64,000 nucleotides of DNA from Pseudomonas inefficax (GTDB lineage: Bacteria; Pseudomonadota; Gammaproteobacteria; Pseudomonadales; Pseudomonadaceae): positions 62,052 through 126,051 of the forward strand of contig NZ_OPYN01000132.1 of NCBI RefSeq assembly GCF_900277125.1, written 5' to 3'. Position 1 is the stretch's first letter. Every line of letters starts with the position of its first letter. Below the pieces are notes generated by a model. It made no database searches. It was not told the origin of the DNA and was given only the letters and a program-made list of their open reading frames with translations. This document shows positions 45,444-53,302 of this stretch, piece by piece. The position numbers and the translations under genes are program-made.

Positions 45444-48059
45444 ATGAGCCTGCTACCCCTGCGCAGCCGGCGTTTTCAGATCCTGCTGCGGGTTTCGGCC
45501 ATTGCCGGCCTGGCCTTGCTACCGCTCACCGGCTGGGCATCAGCGTGGCAAGTCAGTGTCGATGAACAGAACGGCCTGCCCTTGGTGACCCGCGGTGGTG
45601 GGCCGATGATGAAAACCAAGTTCGACTTCTGGGCGGCCGACTGGAGCTGGACCGGTTTCTCCAGCACGTTCAAGGTCAATGGCCCCTACCACTACACGCT
45701 GCAGGGCAAGAACAAGGAACTGGACTTCGACCTGGCGGCGGATATCCGCAAGGAGCAGGCGCAAACCCTGAGCTGGACTTTCGACCTCGACGCTCATAGC
45801 CGCCAGGCCGGGGTGATGGGCGGCGGCATGGTCTTCGAGTTCGACCCTGCGCAAATTGCCGGAGACATGGGCGCCCCGCAGCTGCTACCCGGCAACCGTG
45901 GCTGGTCATGGGGCAAGGCGGACCAGGGCCGGCGCATCGAAATGCGCTTCGATCCACCGCTGGCCAAGATGTATTTCGAGCGCGGCAACCCGTCCGAACT
46001 GCGTGCGTTCATCTACAGCGACCCTATCAACGCCGGTCGGCAGCAGATCAAGGCGGTGCTGAACATTACCGGCGACATTGAGCTGGGGCCCACGCCCAGC
46101 GAACGCTTCGGCCTGGCCGACCCCGCCGGTTGGCCCGACGACCAACTGGACTGGCGCACCTCGCCAGTGGACCTGTCGTTCCTCAACGCTGCGCAAAAGC
46201 CTGCCGGCAAGCATGGTTTCGTCAAGGCTGTCGGCGAGCAGCTCATGTTCGAAAACAACACCCCGGTGCGCTTCTGGGGCACCAACCTGTCCGCCTATTC
46301 GTTGTTCAAGAGCCCCGACGAAGAAATCCGCCAACAGGCCAAACGCCTGTCGGCCCTGGGTTTCAACCTGGTGCGTCTGCACCACCACGACTCGCCCTGG
46401 GTCAGCCCGAACGTGTTTGGCGACGGCACCCTGGTGCGCGATACCCAGCAGCTCAGTGCCGAATCGCTGCGCAAGCTCGACCTGTGGATCAAGGCGCTCA
46501 AGGACGAGGGCATCTATATCTGGCTGGACCTGCACGTGCAGCGGGCGCTTACTGCCAAAGACAACATCGATGACTTCGAGGAACTGGCCAAGGGCGGGAA
46601 CCATGTCGACCTGAAGGGTTACGCCTACATGAACCGCAGTATCCAACAGGCGATGAAACGCTTTGCCGAGCAGTACCTGACCCATGTGAACGAATACACC
46701 GGCCTGGCCTACAAGGACGACCCGGCCATCGCTGCCGTACTGCTCACCAATGAGAACGACCTCACCCAGCATTATGGTAACGCCCTGATGCCGAACAAGG
46801 ATGTGCCGCACCACAGCGAGCGTTACATGGAAGCGGCCAAAGCCTTCGCCAAACGCTATGGCCTGCCCGCCGACCTCACCTGGCGCGCCTGGGAGCATGG
46901 CCCTTCGAAGCTGTATCTCAACGACCTGGAACAGCGCTTCGACGCCGACATGATCGCCCACCTGCGCGGCCTCGGCGTCAAAGTGCCGATCGCCACTACC
47001 AGTACCTGGGGCGGCAATGGCCTGAGCGCGCTGCCGGCACTGACCTCAGGCGATGTCATCGACGCCCATGGCTACGGGGCCAATGGCCAACTGGAGAAGA
47101 ACCCGCTGACCAGCGACGGCCTGATCGACTGGCTCGCCGCCGCCCAGGTAGTTGGCAAGCCTCTGACCGTCAGCGAGTGGAACGCCGAACCCTTCCCGCT
47201 GCCCGACCGCCACTCGCTGCCGCTGTACGTGGCTGGCACCGCTGCCCATCAGGGCTGGGATGCCATGCTGCAATACGCCTACAGCCAGCAGGCCTTCAAC
47301 CCAGGTTGGCGCACGGCGGATAACTGGCACGCGTACAACGACCCGGCGATGATCGCCACCTTGCCCGCTGCCGCCCTGCTCTATCGCCGTGCGGACGTGA
47401 GACCAGCCACTACCCGTTACGTGTTCGCGCCGACACCCGCCACCCTGTACAACCAGGAGATCACCCCGCGCAATTCACCGCTGCTGCGCACGGCCATGGA
47501 AAAGGGCCAATTGCAGATCGCCCTACCAGAGACGCCGGAGTTGCCCTGGCTGAAACCCGCCGCCATCCCTGCCGGTGCGCAGGTACTGCAGGACCCGGGG
47601 CAGTCCTTGCTGCCGGCCGACGCCACGGAAGCGGTCAGCGACACGGGCGAACTCAAGCGCAACTGGCAACAGGGCATCTATACCATCGACACACCGCTGA
47701 CCCAGGCCGCCACCGGATGGCTGGGAGGTCGCTCGATCAGCCTGGGCGCCATTCAGGTGCAAACAAAAACGCCGTACGCCAGCGTCGTGGTGCAAAGCCT
47801 GGACGGCAACCCCCTGGGCCAGTCGCGTGAACTGCTGCTGTCGCTGGGTACCCGTGCCGTGCCCAAGGCCGATGCCAAGACACCGTTCAACGTCGAACCA
47901 CTTGCCGGCACCTTGAGCATCAAGGCGCCTGCTGGCCTGAAACTGTTCGCCCGGGATGCACAGGCACAGTTGAAGCCGTTGCCGATGGCTTACCAGGAGG
48001 GGCGCTACAGCATCACATTAGACGGCAAGTACATGTCCAACTGGCTGTTCTTGAAATAG
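45444..48059 (+). CDS. Secreted clan GH-A glycosidase-like protein of the EPS cluster
   Basis: An 871-residue protein with a Sec signal peptide ending near LTGWASA (about residue 31), an N-terminal beta domain, and a TIM-barrel part from about residue 270 (FWGTNLSAYSLFK, FNLVRLHHHDSPW, YIWLDLHVQRA). The two acidic residues expected of a retaining GH-A enzyme are Glu437 in LLTNENDL and Glu578 in TVSEWNAEP. C-terminal beta domains follow. It may trim, edit or clear the exported polymer in the periplasm. ATG at 45444, after AAGGTGA; a GTG at 45435 is less likely. Confidence 0.82.
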   Translation: MSLLPLRSRRFQILLRVSAIAGLALLPLTGWASAWQVSVDEQNGLPLVTRGGGPMMKTKFDFWAADWSWTGFSSTFKVNGPYHYTLQGKNKELDFDLAADIRKEQAQTLSWTFDLDAHSRQAGVMGGGMVFEFDPAQIAGDMGAPQLLPGNRGWSWGKADQGRRIEMRFDPPLAKMYFERGNPSELRAFIYSDPINAGRQQIKAVLNITGDIELGPTPSERFGLADPAGWPDDQLDWRTSPVDLSFLNAAQKPAGKHGFVKAVGEQLMFENNTPVRFWGTNLSAYSLFKSPDEEIRQQAKRLSALGFNLVRLHHHDSPWVSPNVFGDGTLVRDTQQLSAESLRKLDLWIKALKDEGIYIWLDLHVQRALTAKDNIDDFEELAKGGNHVDLKGYAYMNRSIQQAMKRFAEQYLTHVNEYTGLAYKDDPAIAAVLLTNENDLTQHYGNALMPNKDVPHHSERYMEAAKAFAKRYGLPADLTWRAWEHGPSKLYLNDLEQRFDADMIAHLRGLGVKVPIATTSTWGGNGLSALPALTSGDVIDAHGYGANGQLEKNPLTSDGLIDWLAAAQVVGKPLTVSEWNAEPFPLPDRHSLPLYVAGTAAHQGWDAMLQYAYSQQAFNPGWRTADNWHAYNDPAMIATLPAAALLYRRADVRPATTRYVFAPTPATLYNQEITPRNSPLLRTAMEKGQLQIALPETPELPWLKPAAIPAGAQVLQDPGQSLLPADATEAVSDTGELKRNWQQGIYTIDTPLTQAATGWLGGRSISLGAIQVQTKTPYASVVVQSLDGNPLGQSRELLLSLGTRAVPKADAKTPFNVEPLAGTLSIKAPAGLKLFARDAQAQLKPLPMAYQEGRYSITLDGKYMSNWLFLK

Positions 48060-48138
48060 GGTATGTGGCCATCTACCCTCACAACAGACCTGTAGCTGAA
48101 AAGCGCGGCTGTACAACAGCAGAGTCCAGGAGGCATGG

Positions 48139-49113
48139 ATGAAGTTTCTTGTTGTCGGTGGCGCAGGCTACATTGGCTCGCACATGGTCAAGCACCTGCT
48201 CGGTGCGGGCCATGAGGTGGTGGTAGCGGACCTGGTCGCGCCCGGCCCCGGCGTCCAGTGGGCGAAACTGGACATCGCAGACGAGCCCGCCCTGGACGTG
48301 CTGTTTGCTGTTTGCCGTTTCGATGCCGTGTTCCACTTTGCCTCGTTCATCCAGGTGGGCGAGTCGGTCAGCGTGCCCGGCAAGTACTACCAGAACAATG
48401 TCGCGGCCACCCTTTCCCTCCTGCAGGCCATGGTGAATGCCGGTATCAGGCACCTGGTTTTTTCGTCCAGCGCAGCCGTTTACGGCAACCCGCAGTACGT
48501 GCCGATCGACGAAGCGCATGCCAAGGGGCCGATCAACCCGTATGGGCTGAGCAAATGGATGGTCGAGCAGATTCTCGAGGACTTCGATCGGGCCTACGGT
48601 TTGAAGTCGGTATGCCTGCGTTACTTCAACGCAGCGGGCGCAGACCCGCAAGGCCAGCTGGGAGAGCGTCATGACCCGGAAACCCACCTGATCCCGTTGA
48701 TCCTGCAGGCCGCTTCGGGTCGGCGTGATGCAGTAACGGTATTTGGCCGCGACTACGACACGCCGGACGGTACCTGCATACGCGACTATGTGCATGTGGC
48801 CGACCTGGCGGTTGCCCATGCACTGGCGGTGGATTACCTGCTGGCGGGTGGCGAGCGAACCGCGTTCAACCTGGGCAATGGGCGGGGGTTTTCGGTGCAG
48901 CAGGTGATCGATACGGCCCGCGCGGTGACTGGCCGGCAGATCCGCACCCTCGACGCCCCCCGCCGCCCCGGCGACCCGCCCCGGTTGGTGGCAGATGCCG
49001 GCAGGGCCATGCACGTGCTGGGCTGGCGGCCGGAGTTTGCCACGCTGGAGCCGATTGTGCGCCATGCTTGGCAGTGGGAGTTGCAGTATCCTTGGGCTCA
49101 GCACCAAAGCTGA
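48139..49113 (+). CDS. galE: UDP-glucose 4-epimerase GalE
   Basis: A 324-residue extended short-chain dehydrogenase: GGAGYIGSH NAD motif (residues 7-15), SSSAAVYG with catalytic Ser, YGLSKWM (YxxxK) and the family's GTCIRDYVHV. It supplies UDP-galactose for the polymer. The ATG at 48139 follows AGGAGG. It lies 79 bp after the glycosidase gene and ends next to the tandem REP array. Confidence 0.92.
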   Translation: MKFLVVGGAGYIGSHMVKHLLGAGHEVVVADLVAPGPGVQWAKLDIADEPALDVLFAVCRFDAVFHFASFIQVGESVSVPGKYYQNNVAATLSLLQAMVNAGIRHLVFSSSAAVYGNPQYVPIDEAHAKGPINPYGLSKWMVEQILEDFDRAYGLKSVCLRYFNAAGADPQGQLGERHDPETHLIPLILQAASGRRDAVTVFGRDYDTPDGTCIRDYVHVADLAVAHALAVDYLLAGGERTAFNLGNGRGFSVQQVIDTARAVTGRQIRTLDAPRRPGDPPRLVADAGRAMHVLGWRPEFATLEPIVRHAWQWELQYPWAQHQS

Positions 49114-49129
49114 GATTGTGAGCCCGCGG

Positions 49130-49860
49130 AACACCGGCGCCAACCACCGCATCGCCTGCTTCGCGGGTAAACCCGCTCCCACAGAGTCCTCCGTCAGCTG
49201 AAGGAATGCACCGTACCTGTGGGAGCGGCTTTAGCCGCGAACACCGGCGCAGCCGGTGCCATGCACCGTGTTGGATTCTTCGCGGGTAAACCCGCTCCCA
49301 CAGAGTCCCCCGTCAGCTGAAGGAATGCGCCATACCTGTGGGAGCGGGCGCGCCCGCGAACACCGGCGCAGCCGGTGCCAGCCACCGCGTCGCCTGCTTC
49401 GCGGGCATGCCCGCTCCCACAGGGAACCCGTCAGCTGAAGGAATGCACCGTACCTGTGGGAGCGGGTTCACCCGCGAACACCGGCGTAGCCGGTGCCATG
49501 CACCGTGTTGGATTCTTCGCGGGTAAACCCGCTCCCACAGAGTCCCCCGTCAGCTGAAGGAATGCGCCATACCTGTGGGAGCGGGCGCGCCCGCGAACAC
49601 CGGCGCAGCCGGTGCCATGCACCGTGTTGGATTCTTCGCGGGTAAACCCGCTCCCACAGAGTCCCCCGTCAGCTGAAGGAATGCGCCGTACCTGTGGGAG
49701 CGGCTTTAGCCGCGAACACCGGCGCAGCCGGTGCCATGCACCGCGTCGCCTGCTTCGCGGGCATGCCCGCTCCCACAGGGAACCCGTCAGCTGAAGGAAT
49801 GCACCGTACCTGTGGGACCGGGTTCACCCGCGAACACCGGCGCAGCCGGTGCCAGCCGGT
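49130..49860. repeat. Tandem array of about 119-bp REP-pair units
   Basis: This fills the 758-bp gap at 49114-49871. The marker gtcagctgaaggaatgc recurs at 49193, 49312, 49430, 49549, 49668 and 49786, giving steps of 119, 118, 119, 119 and 118 bp. Each unit holds a leftward and rightward REP core with caccggcgcagccggtgcca between them. Units alternate in subtype (cggctttagccg, cgggcgcgcccg, cgggttcacccg). There are no unique spacers, so it is not CRISPR. No gene is supported here. Confidence 0.93.
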
Positions 49861-49871
49861 CCGGCCAGCAT

Positions 49872-51527
49872 TCAGAGAAATGCCTGCCGGATCCTCTTCT
49901 TGTCGATCTTGCCAACGCTGGTCTTGGGGATCTCCTCCACGCAACGCAACTGCCGTGGTATCGCCCATTTGTTCAGGTGCCCGCTTTCCACAAAAGGCTG
50001 CAGGTGCCCGGCCAACCCCGCCTGGTCGAACTGCATGCCATCACAACAGACGACCAAGGCCAACGGCTGTTCACCCCACTGCGCGTCCGGGATGCCGATC
50101 ACCGCCACCGATGCGACAGCCGGGTGCTGGCTGATCAGGTTTTCCAGCGCCACCGAGCTTACCCACTCGCCACCGGTCTTGATCACATCCTTGATCCGGT
50201 CCCGAATACGCACCACACCCACAGGGTCGATGCAGGCCAGGTCGCCAGTGTGCATCCAGCCTCCCAGCCACAACGCGGCACCCTGCTCCGGTTCATGCAG
50301 GTAGCCCTGGGTCAGCCACGGCGCACGCACCACGATTTCACCCAGGCTTTCGCCGTCACGGGGCACATCATTGCCTTCTGCGTCGATGATGCGCAGGTCC
50401 ACCAGGGCAATCGGTACGCCGGCATCGATACGTAGCGGCAGCTGTTGCGCCATGGGCAGTGCCAGCAGGTCGGCACTCAGGTGGGTGATGCTGAGCAGCG
50501 GGCAGCTTTCCGACATGCCGTAGCCACAATGCACACTGATGCCGCGCTCACTGGCACGCAGCGCCAGGCCCAGGGTCAGCGCACTGCCGCCCAGCAGCAT
50601 CTTCCAGCCGGTCAGGTCGGCGCGGCGCCCTTCCTCGCTGTCGAGCATCATCTGCAGCACCGTGGGCACACAATGGGAGAACGTCACGCCCTCGTCGCGG
50701 TACAGGCGCACCAGGCGGTTGGGCTCGTAGCGCCCCGGGTAGACCTGCTTGATGCCCAGCGCCGTGGCCACATAGGGCACGCCCCAGGCATGCACATGGA
50801 ACATCGGCGTGATGGGCATGTACACGTCGCCGCTGCGCAACAGCGGCACCTCGCCGCAGGCAGCCAGGGTGCCCTGCTCGACCAGGGTATGCAGCACCAG
50901 TTGCCGGTGGCTGAAGTACACGCCCTTCGGGTTGCCGGTGGTCCCGCTGGTGTAGAACAGCGTGGCCAATGAGTGCTCGTCGAAATCGGCGAAGTCGAAC
51001 TGCGGCTCGGCAGCCGCCAGCAGCGCTTCGTACTCACCCAGCAACGGCACATCTTGCGTTGCCGGGCCACCTTCAGCGAGGCGAATGAACCCCTTGACCG
51101 TGGGCAAGTCATCGCGCAATTGCGCCATCAACGGCAAAAAGTCGTCATGAACCAGTACCAGGCGGTCCTCGGCATGGTTCATGGTGTAGCGCACCTGCTC
51201 GGTGGACAGCCGTACATTCACCGTGTGCAGCACAGCACCCAGCATCGGTACGGCAAAGAAGCATTCCAGCGCCCGGTGGCTGTCCCAGTCGAGCAAAGCC
51301 ACGGTGTCGCCAGTCTTGACTCCGGCGGCGGTCAGCACGTTGGCCAGCCGCTGGATGCGTTCGAGCAGCGTGGTATAGGTGTAGCGCAGCTTGTCGGCGT
51401 AGACGATTTCCTGGTTGGGCTGGTAGCGCACGCCAGACAGCAGCAGGCGCTTGATCAGCAGTGGATAGGCATAGGCCTGCTCGGCCGCGGGCATGACGCG
51501 CGTGGTGATCATGTCGGCGGCCTTCAC
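49872..51527 (-). CDS. AMP-forming acyl-CoA synthetase (medium-chain/AlkK-like)
   Basis: A 551-residue ANL-family ligase: FYTSGTTGNPKGV (P-loop), VHCGYGMSESCPLLSI, GGWMHTGDLACID and the catalytic Lys in SVGKIDKKRIR near the C-terminus. It activates a carboxylic acid to its CoA ester; AlkK-like members prefer medium-chain fatty acids. The GTG at 51527 overlaps the acyl-CoA dehydrogenase stop by 4 nt (GTGA); an ATG at 51512 is the alternative. Last gene of the operon. Confidence 0.88.
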   Translation of the reverse strand: MKAADMITTRVMPAAEQAYAYPLLIKRLLLSGVRYQPNQEIVYADKLRYTYTTLLERIQRLANVLTAAGVKTGDTVALLDWDSHRALECFFAVPMLGAVLHTVNVRLSTEQVRYTMNHAEDRLVLVHDDFLPLMAQLRDDLPTVKGFIRLAEGGPATQDVPLLGEYEALLAAAEPQFDFADFDEHSLATLFYTSGTTGNPKGVYFSHRQLVLHTLVEQGTLAACGEVPLLRSGDVYMPITPMFHVHAWGVPYVATALGIKQVYPGRYEPNRLVRLYRDEGVTFSHCVPTVLQMMLDSEEGRRADLTGWKMLLGGSALTLGLALRASERGISVHCGYGMSESCPLLSITHLSADLLALPMAQQLPLRIDAGVPIALVDLRIIDAEGNDVPRDGESLGEIVVRAPWLTQGYLHEPEQGAALWLGGWMHTGDLACIDPVGVVRIRDRIKDVIKTGGEWVSSVALENLISQHPAVASVAVIGIPDAQWGEQPLALVVCCDGMQFDQAGLAGHLQPFVESGHLNKWAIPRQLRCVEEIPKTSVGKIDKKRIRQAFL

Positions 51528-53302
51528 AGTTGCCCGGCCTCGAGCAGATACAGGCTGTCGCTACCGGCCCTCACACTGGCACTCAGCGAATGAATGCGTG
51601 GCAGCAGGCGGGCAAAGTAGAACCGCGCGGTGCCCAGCTTGCTCAGGTGGAACGGCTCGGGGGCCGCATGACACTGGCATACCACGGCCATGCGTGCCCA
51701 CAGGTAGGCGTAGAAGGTGTAGCCAAACACCTGCAGGTACTCCACCGCCGCCGCACCCAGCTCCCGCGGGTGGCCCTGGGCCCGGTCGAGCAACCAGGCG
51801 GTCAGTTCGTCGAGGTTGCGCACGGCAGCCAGCAGCGGCGCGCCGAACTCCGCGCTCGCCGCAGGCAACGCCTCGGCAAAGGCGGTAATTTCATCGGACA
51901 CACTGCGATAGGCCTGCCCGCCATCGCCAAACAGTTTGCGCCCCACCAGGTCGAGGGCCTGGATGCCGTTGGTACCTTCGTAGATCTGGGTAATGCGGCA
52001 GTCGCGGATCAATTGCTCCTGGCCCCACTCGCGGATATAGCCATGGCCGCCCAGCACCTGTTGGCCGTGCAAGGTGGTCTCCAGCCCCATGTCGGTGAGG
52101 AAGGCCTTGGCCACCGGTGTGAGCAACGCCACCTTGGCCTCGGCCTGGGCGCGTGCGGCCGGTACTTCGCTGTACCTGGCCAGATCCAGTTGCAGCGCAA
52201 CGTAGGTGGAAAATGCCCGTCCGCCTTCGTTCAGCGCTTTCATCGTCAGCAGCATGCGCCTCACGTCCGGGTGGACGACGATAGGGTCTGCACTTTGCGT
52301 CGGCGCTTCGGCGCCCGTCGGCGCACGGCCTTGCTGGCGGTCACGGGCATAGGCGATGGCGCCCTGATAGGAGCGCTCGCCCAGGGCCAGGCCCTGGATA
52401 CCTACGCCCAGGCGCTCGTAGTTCATCATGGTGAACATCGCCGCCAGGCCCTTGTTCGGCTCGCCGACCAAGTAGCCGATGGCGCCGTCGAAGTTCATCA
52501 CGCAGGTGGCCGAGGCCTTGATGCCCATCTTGTGCTCGATCGACCCGCAACTCACCGCATTTGCGTCGCCCAGCATGCCATCGGCGTCTACCAGCACCTT
52601 GGGCACCAGCAACAGCGAGATGCCCTTGGGCCCGGCTGGCGCATCCGGCAGCCGCGCCAGCACCAGGTGGATGATGTTCTCGGTCAGGTCCTGCTCACCG
52701 CCAGTGATGAAGATCTTGGTACCGGTGATGCGGTAACGGCCATCGGCGCCTGGCTCGGCACGGGTGCGGATCAGGCCCAGGTCGGTGCCGGCGTGCGGCT
52801 CGGTCAGGCACATCGAACCGGTCCAGCGCCCTTGGTACATGGGCGGCAGGTACAGCGCCTTCAACGGCTCGCTGGCATGGTTGAGCAGCGCCAGGCAGGC
52901 CCCGGCCGTCAGCATCGGGTACAAGCCGAACGACAGGTTGGCGGCATTGAGCATTTCTTCGAGCTGGGCGCCGATCACTTTCGGCATGCCCATGCCCCCA
53001 TATTCCGGGGCACCGGCGACGCCCACCCAGCCATCGGCGGCAAATGCCCGGTAGGCATCGGCGAAACCATCGGGGGTGCGCACCTGGCCTGCCTCCCAGC
53101 GGCAACCCTGCTCGTCGCCACTGCGGTTGAGCGGCGCCACTACCTGGGCGATCAGCCTGCCGGCCTGTTCGAGCACGGCCCGGGCAGTATCGCCATCGAC
53201 CTGCTCGGCCAGGGCGGGCGTTTGCGCCCACCAGGCCGGGATGTCGAACACTTCGTTGAACAGAAAATCCATGTCGCGCAGTGGCGGAAGGTAATCAGAC
53301 AT
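51524..53302 (-). CDS. Acyl-CoA dehydrogenase
   Basis: A 592-residue flavoprotein of the longer acyl-CoA dehydrogenase type (about 590-600 residues). Motifs: GLYPMLTAGACLALL, SMCLTEPHAGTDLGL, ITGTKIFITGGEQDL and QIYEGTNGIQALDLVGRKL, whose Glu is the likely catalytic base. The ATG at 53302 lies inside the end of the RND gene (8-nt overlap). It probably performs the first beta-oxidation step on the acid activated by the downstream ligase. Confidence 0.9.
   Translation of the reverse strand: MSDYLPPLRDMDFLFNEVFDIPAWWAQTPALAEQVDGDTARAVLEQAGRLIAQVVAPLNRSGDEQGCRWEAGQVRTPDGFADAYRAFAADGWVGVAGAPEYGGMGMPKVIGAQLEEMLNAANLSFGLYPMLTAGACLALLNHASEPLKALYLPPMYQGRWTGSMCLTEPHAGTDLGLIRTRAEPGADGRYRITGTKIFITGGEQDLTENIIHLVLARLPDAPAGPKGISLLLVPKVLVDADGMLGDANAVSCGSIEHKMGIKASATCVMNFDGAIGYLVGEPNKGLAAMFTMMNYERLGVGIQGLALGERSYQGAIAYARDRQQGRAPTGAEAPTQSADPIVVHPDVRRMLLTMKALNEGGRAFSTYVALQLDLARYSEVPAARAQAEAKVALLTPVAKAFLTDMGLETTLHGQQVLGGHGYIREWGQEQLIRDCRITQIYEGTNGIQALDLVGRKLFGDGGQAYRSVSDEITAFAEALPAASAEFGAPLLAAVRNLDELTAWLLDRAQGHPRELGAAAVEYLQVFGYTFYAYLWARMAVVCQCHAAPEPFHLSKLGTARFYFARLLPRIHSLSASVRAGSDSLYLLEAGQL

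Noticed and set aside
49130..49860. CRISPR-like regular repeat
   Set aside because: The whole 119-bp unit repeats, including the would-be spacers, cores are palindromic REPs, and no cas genes are nearby.
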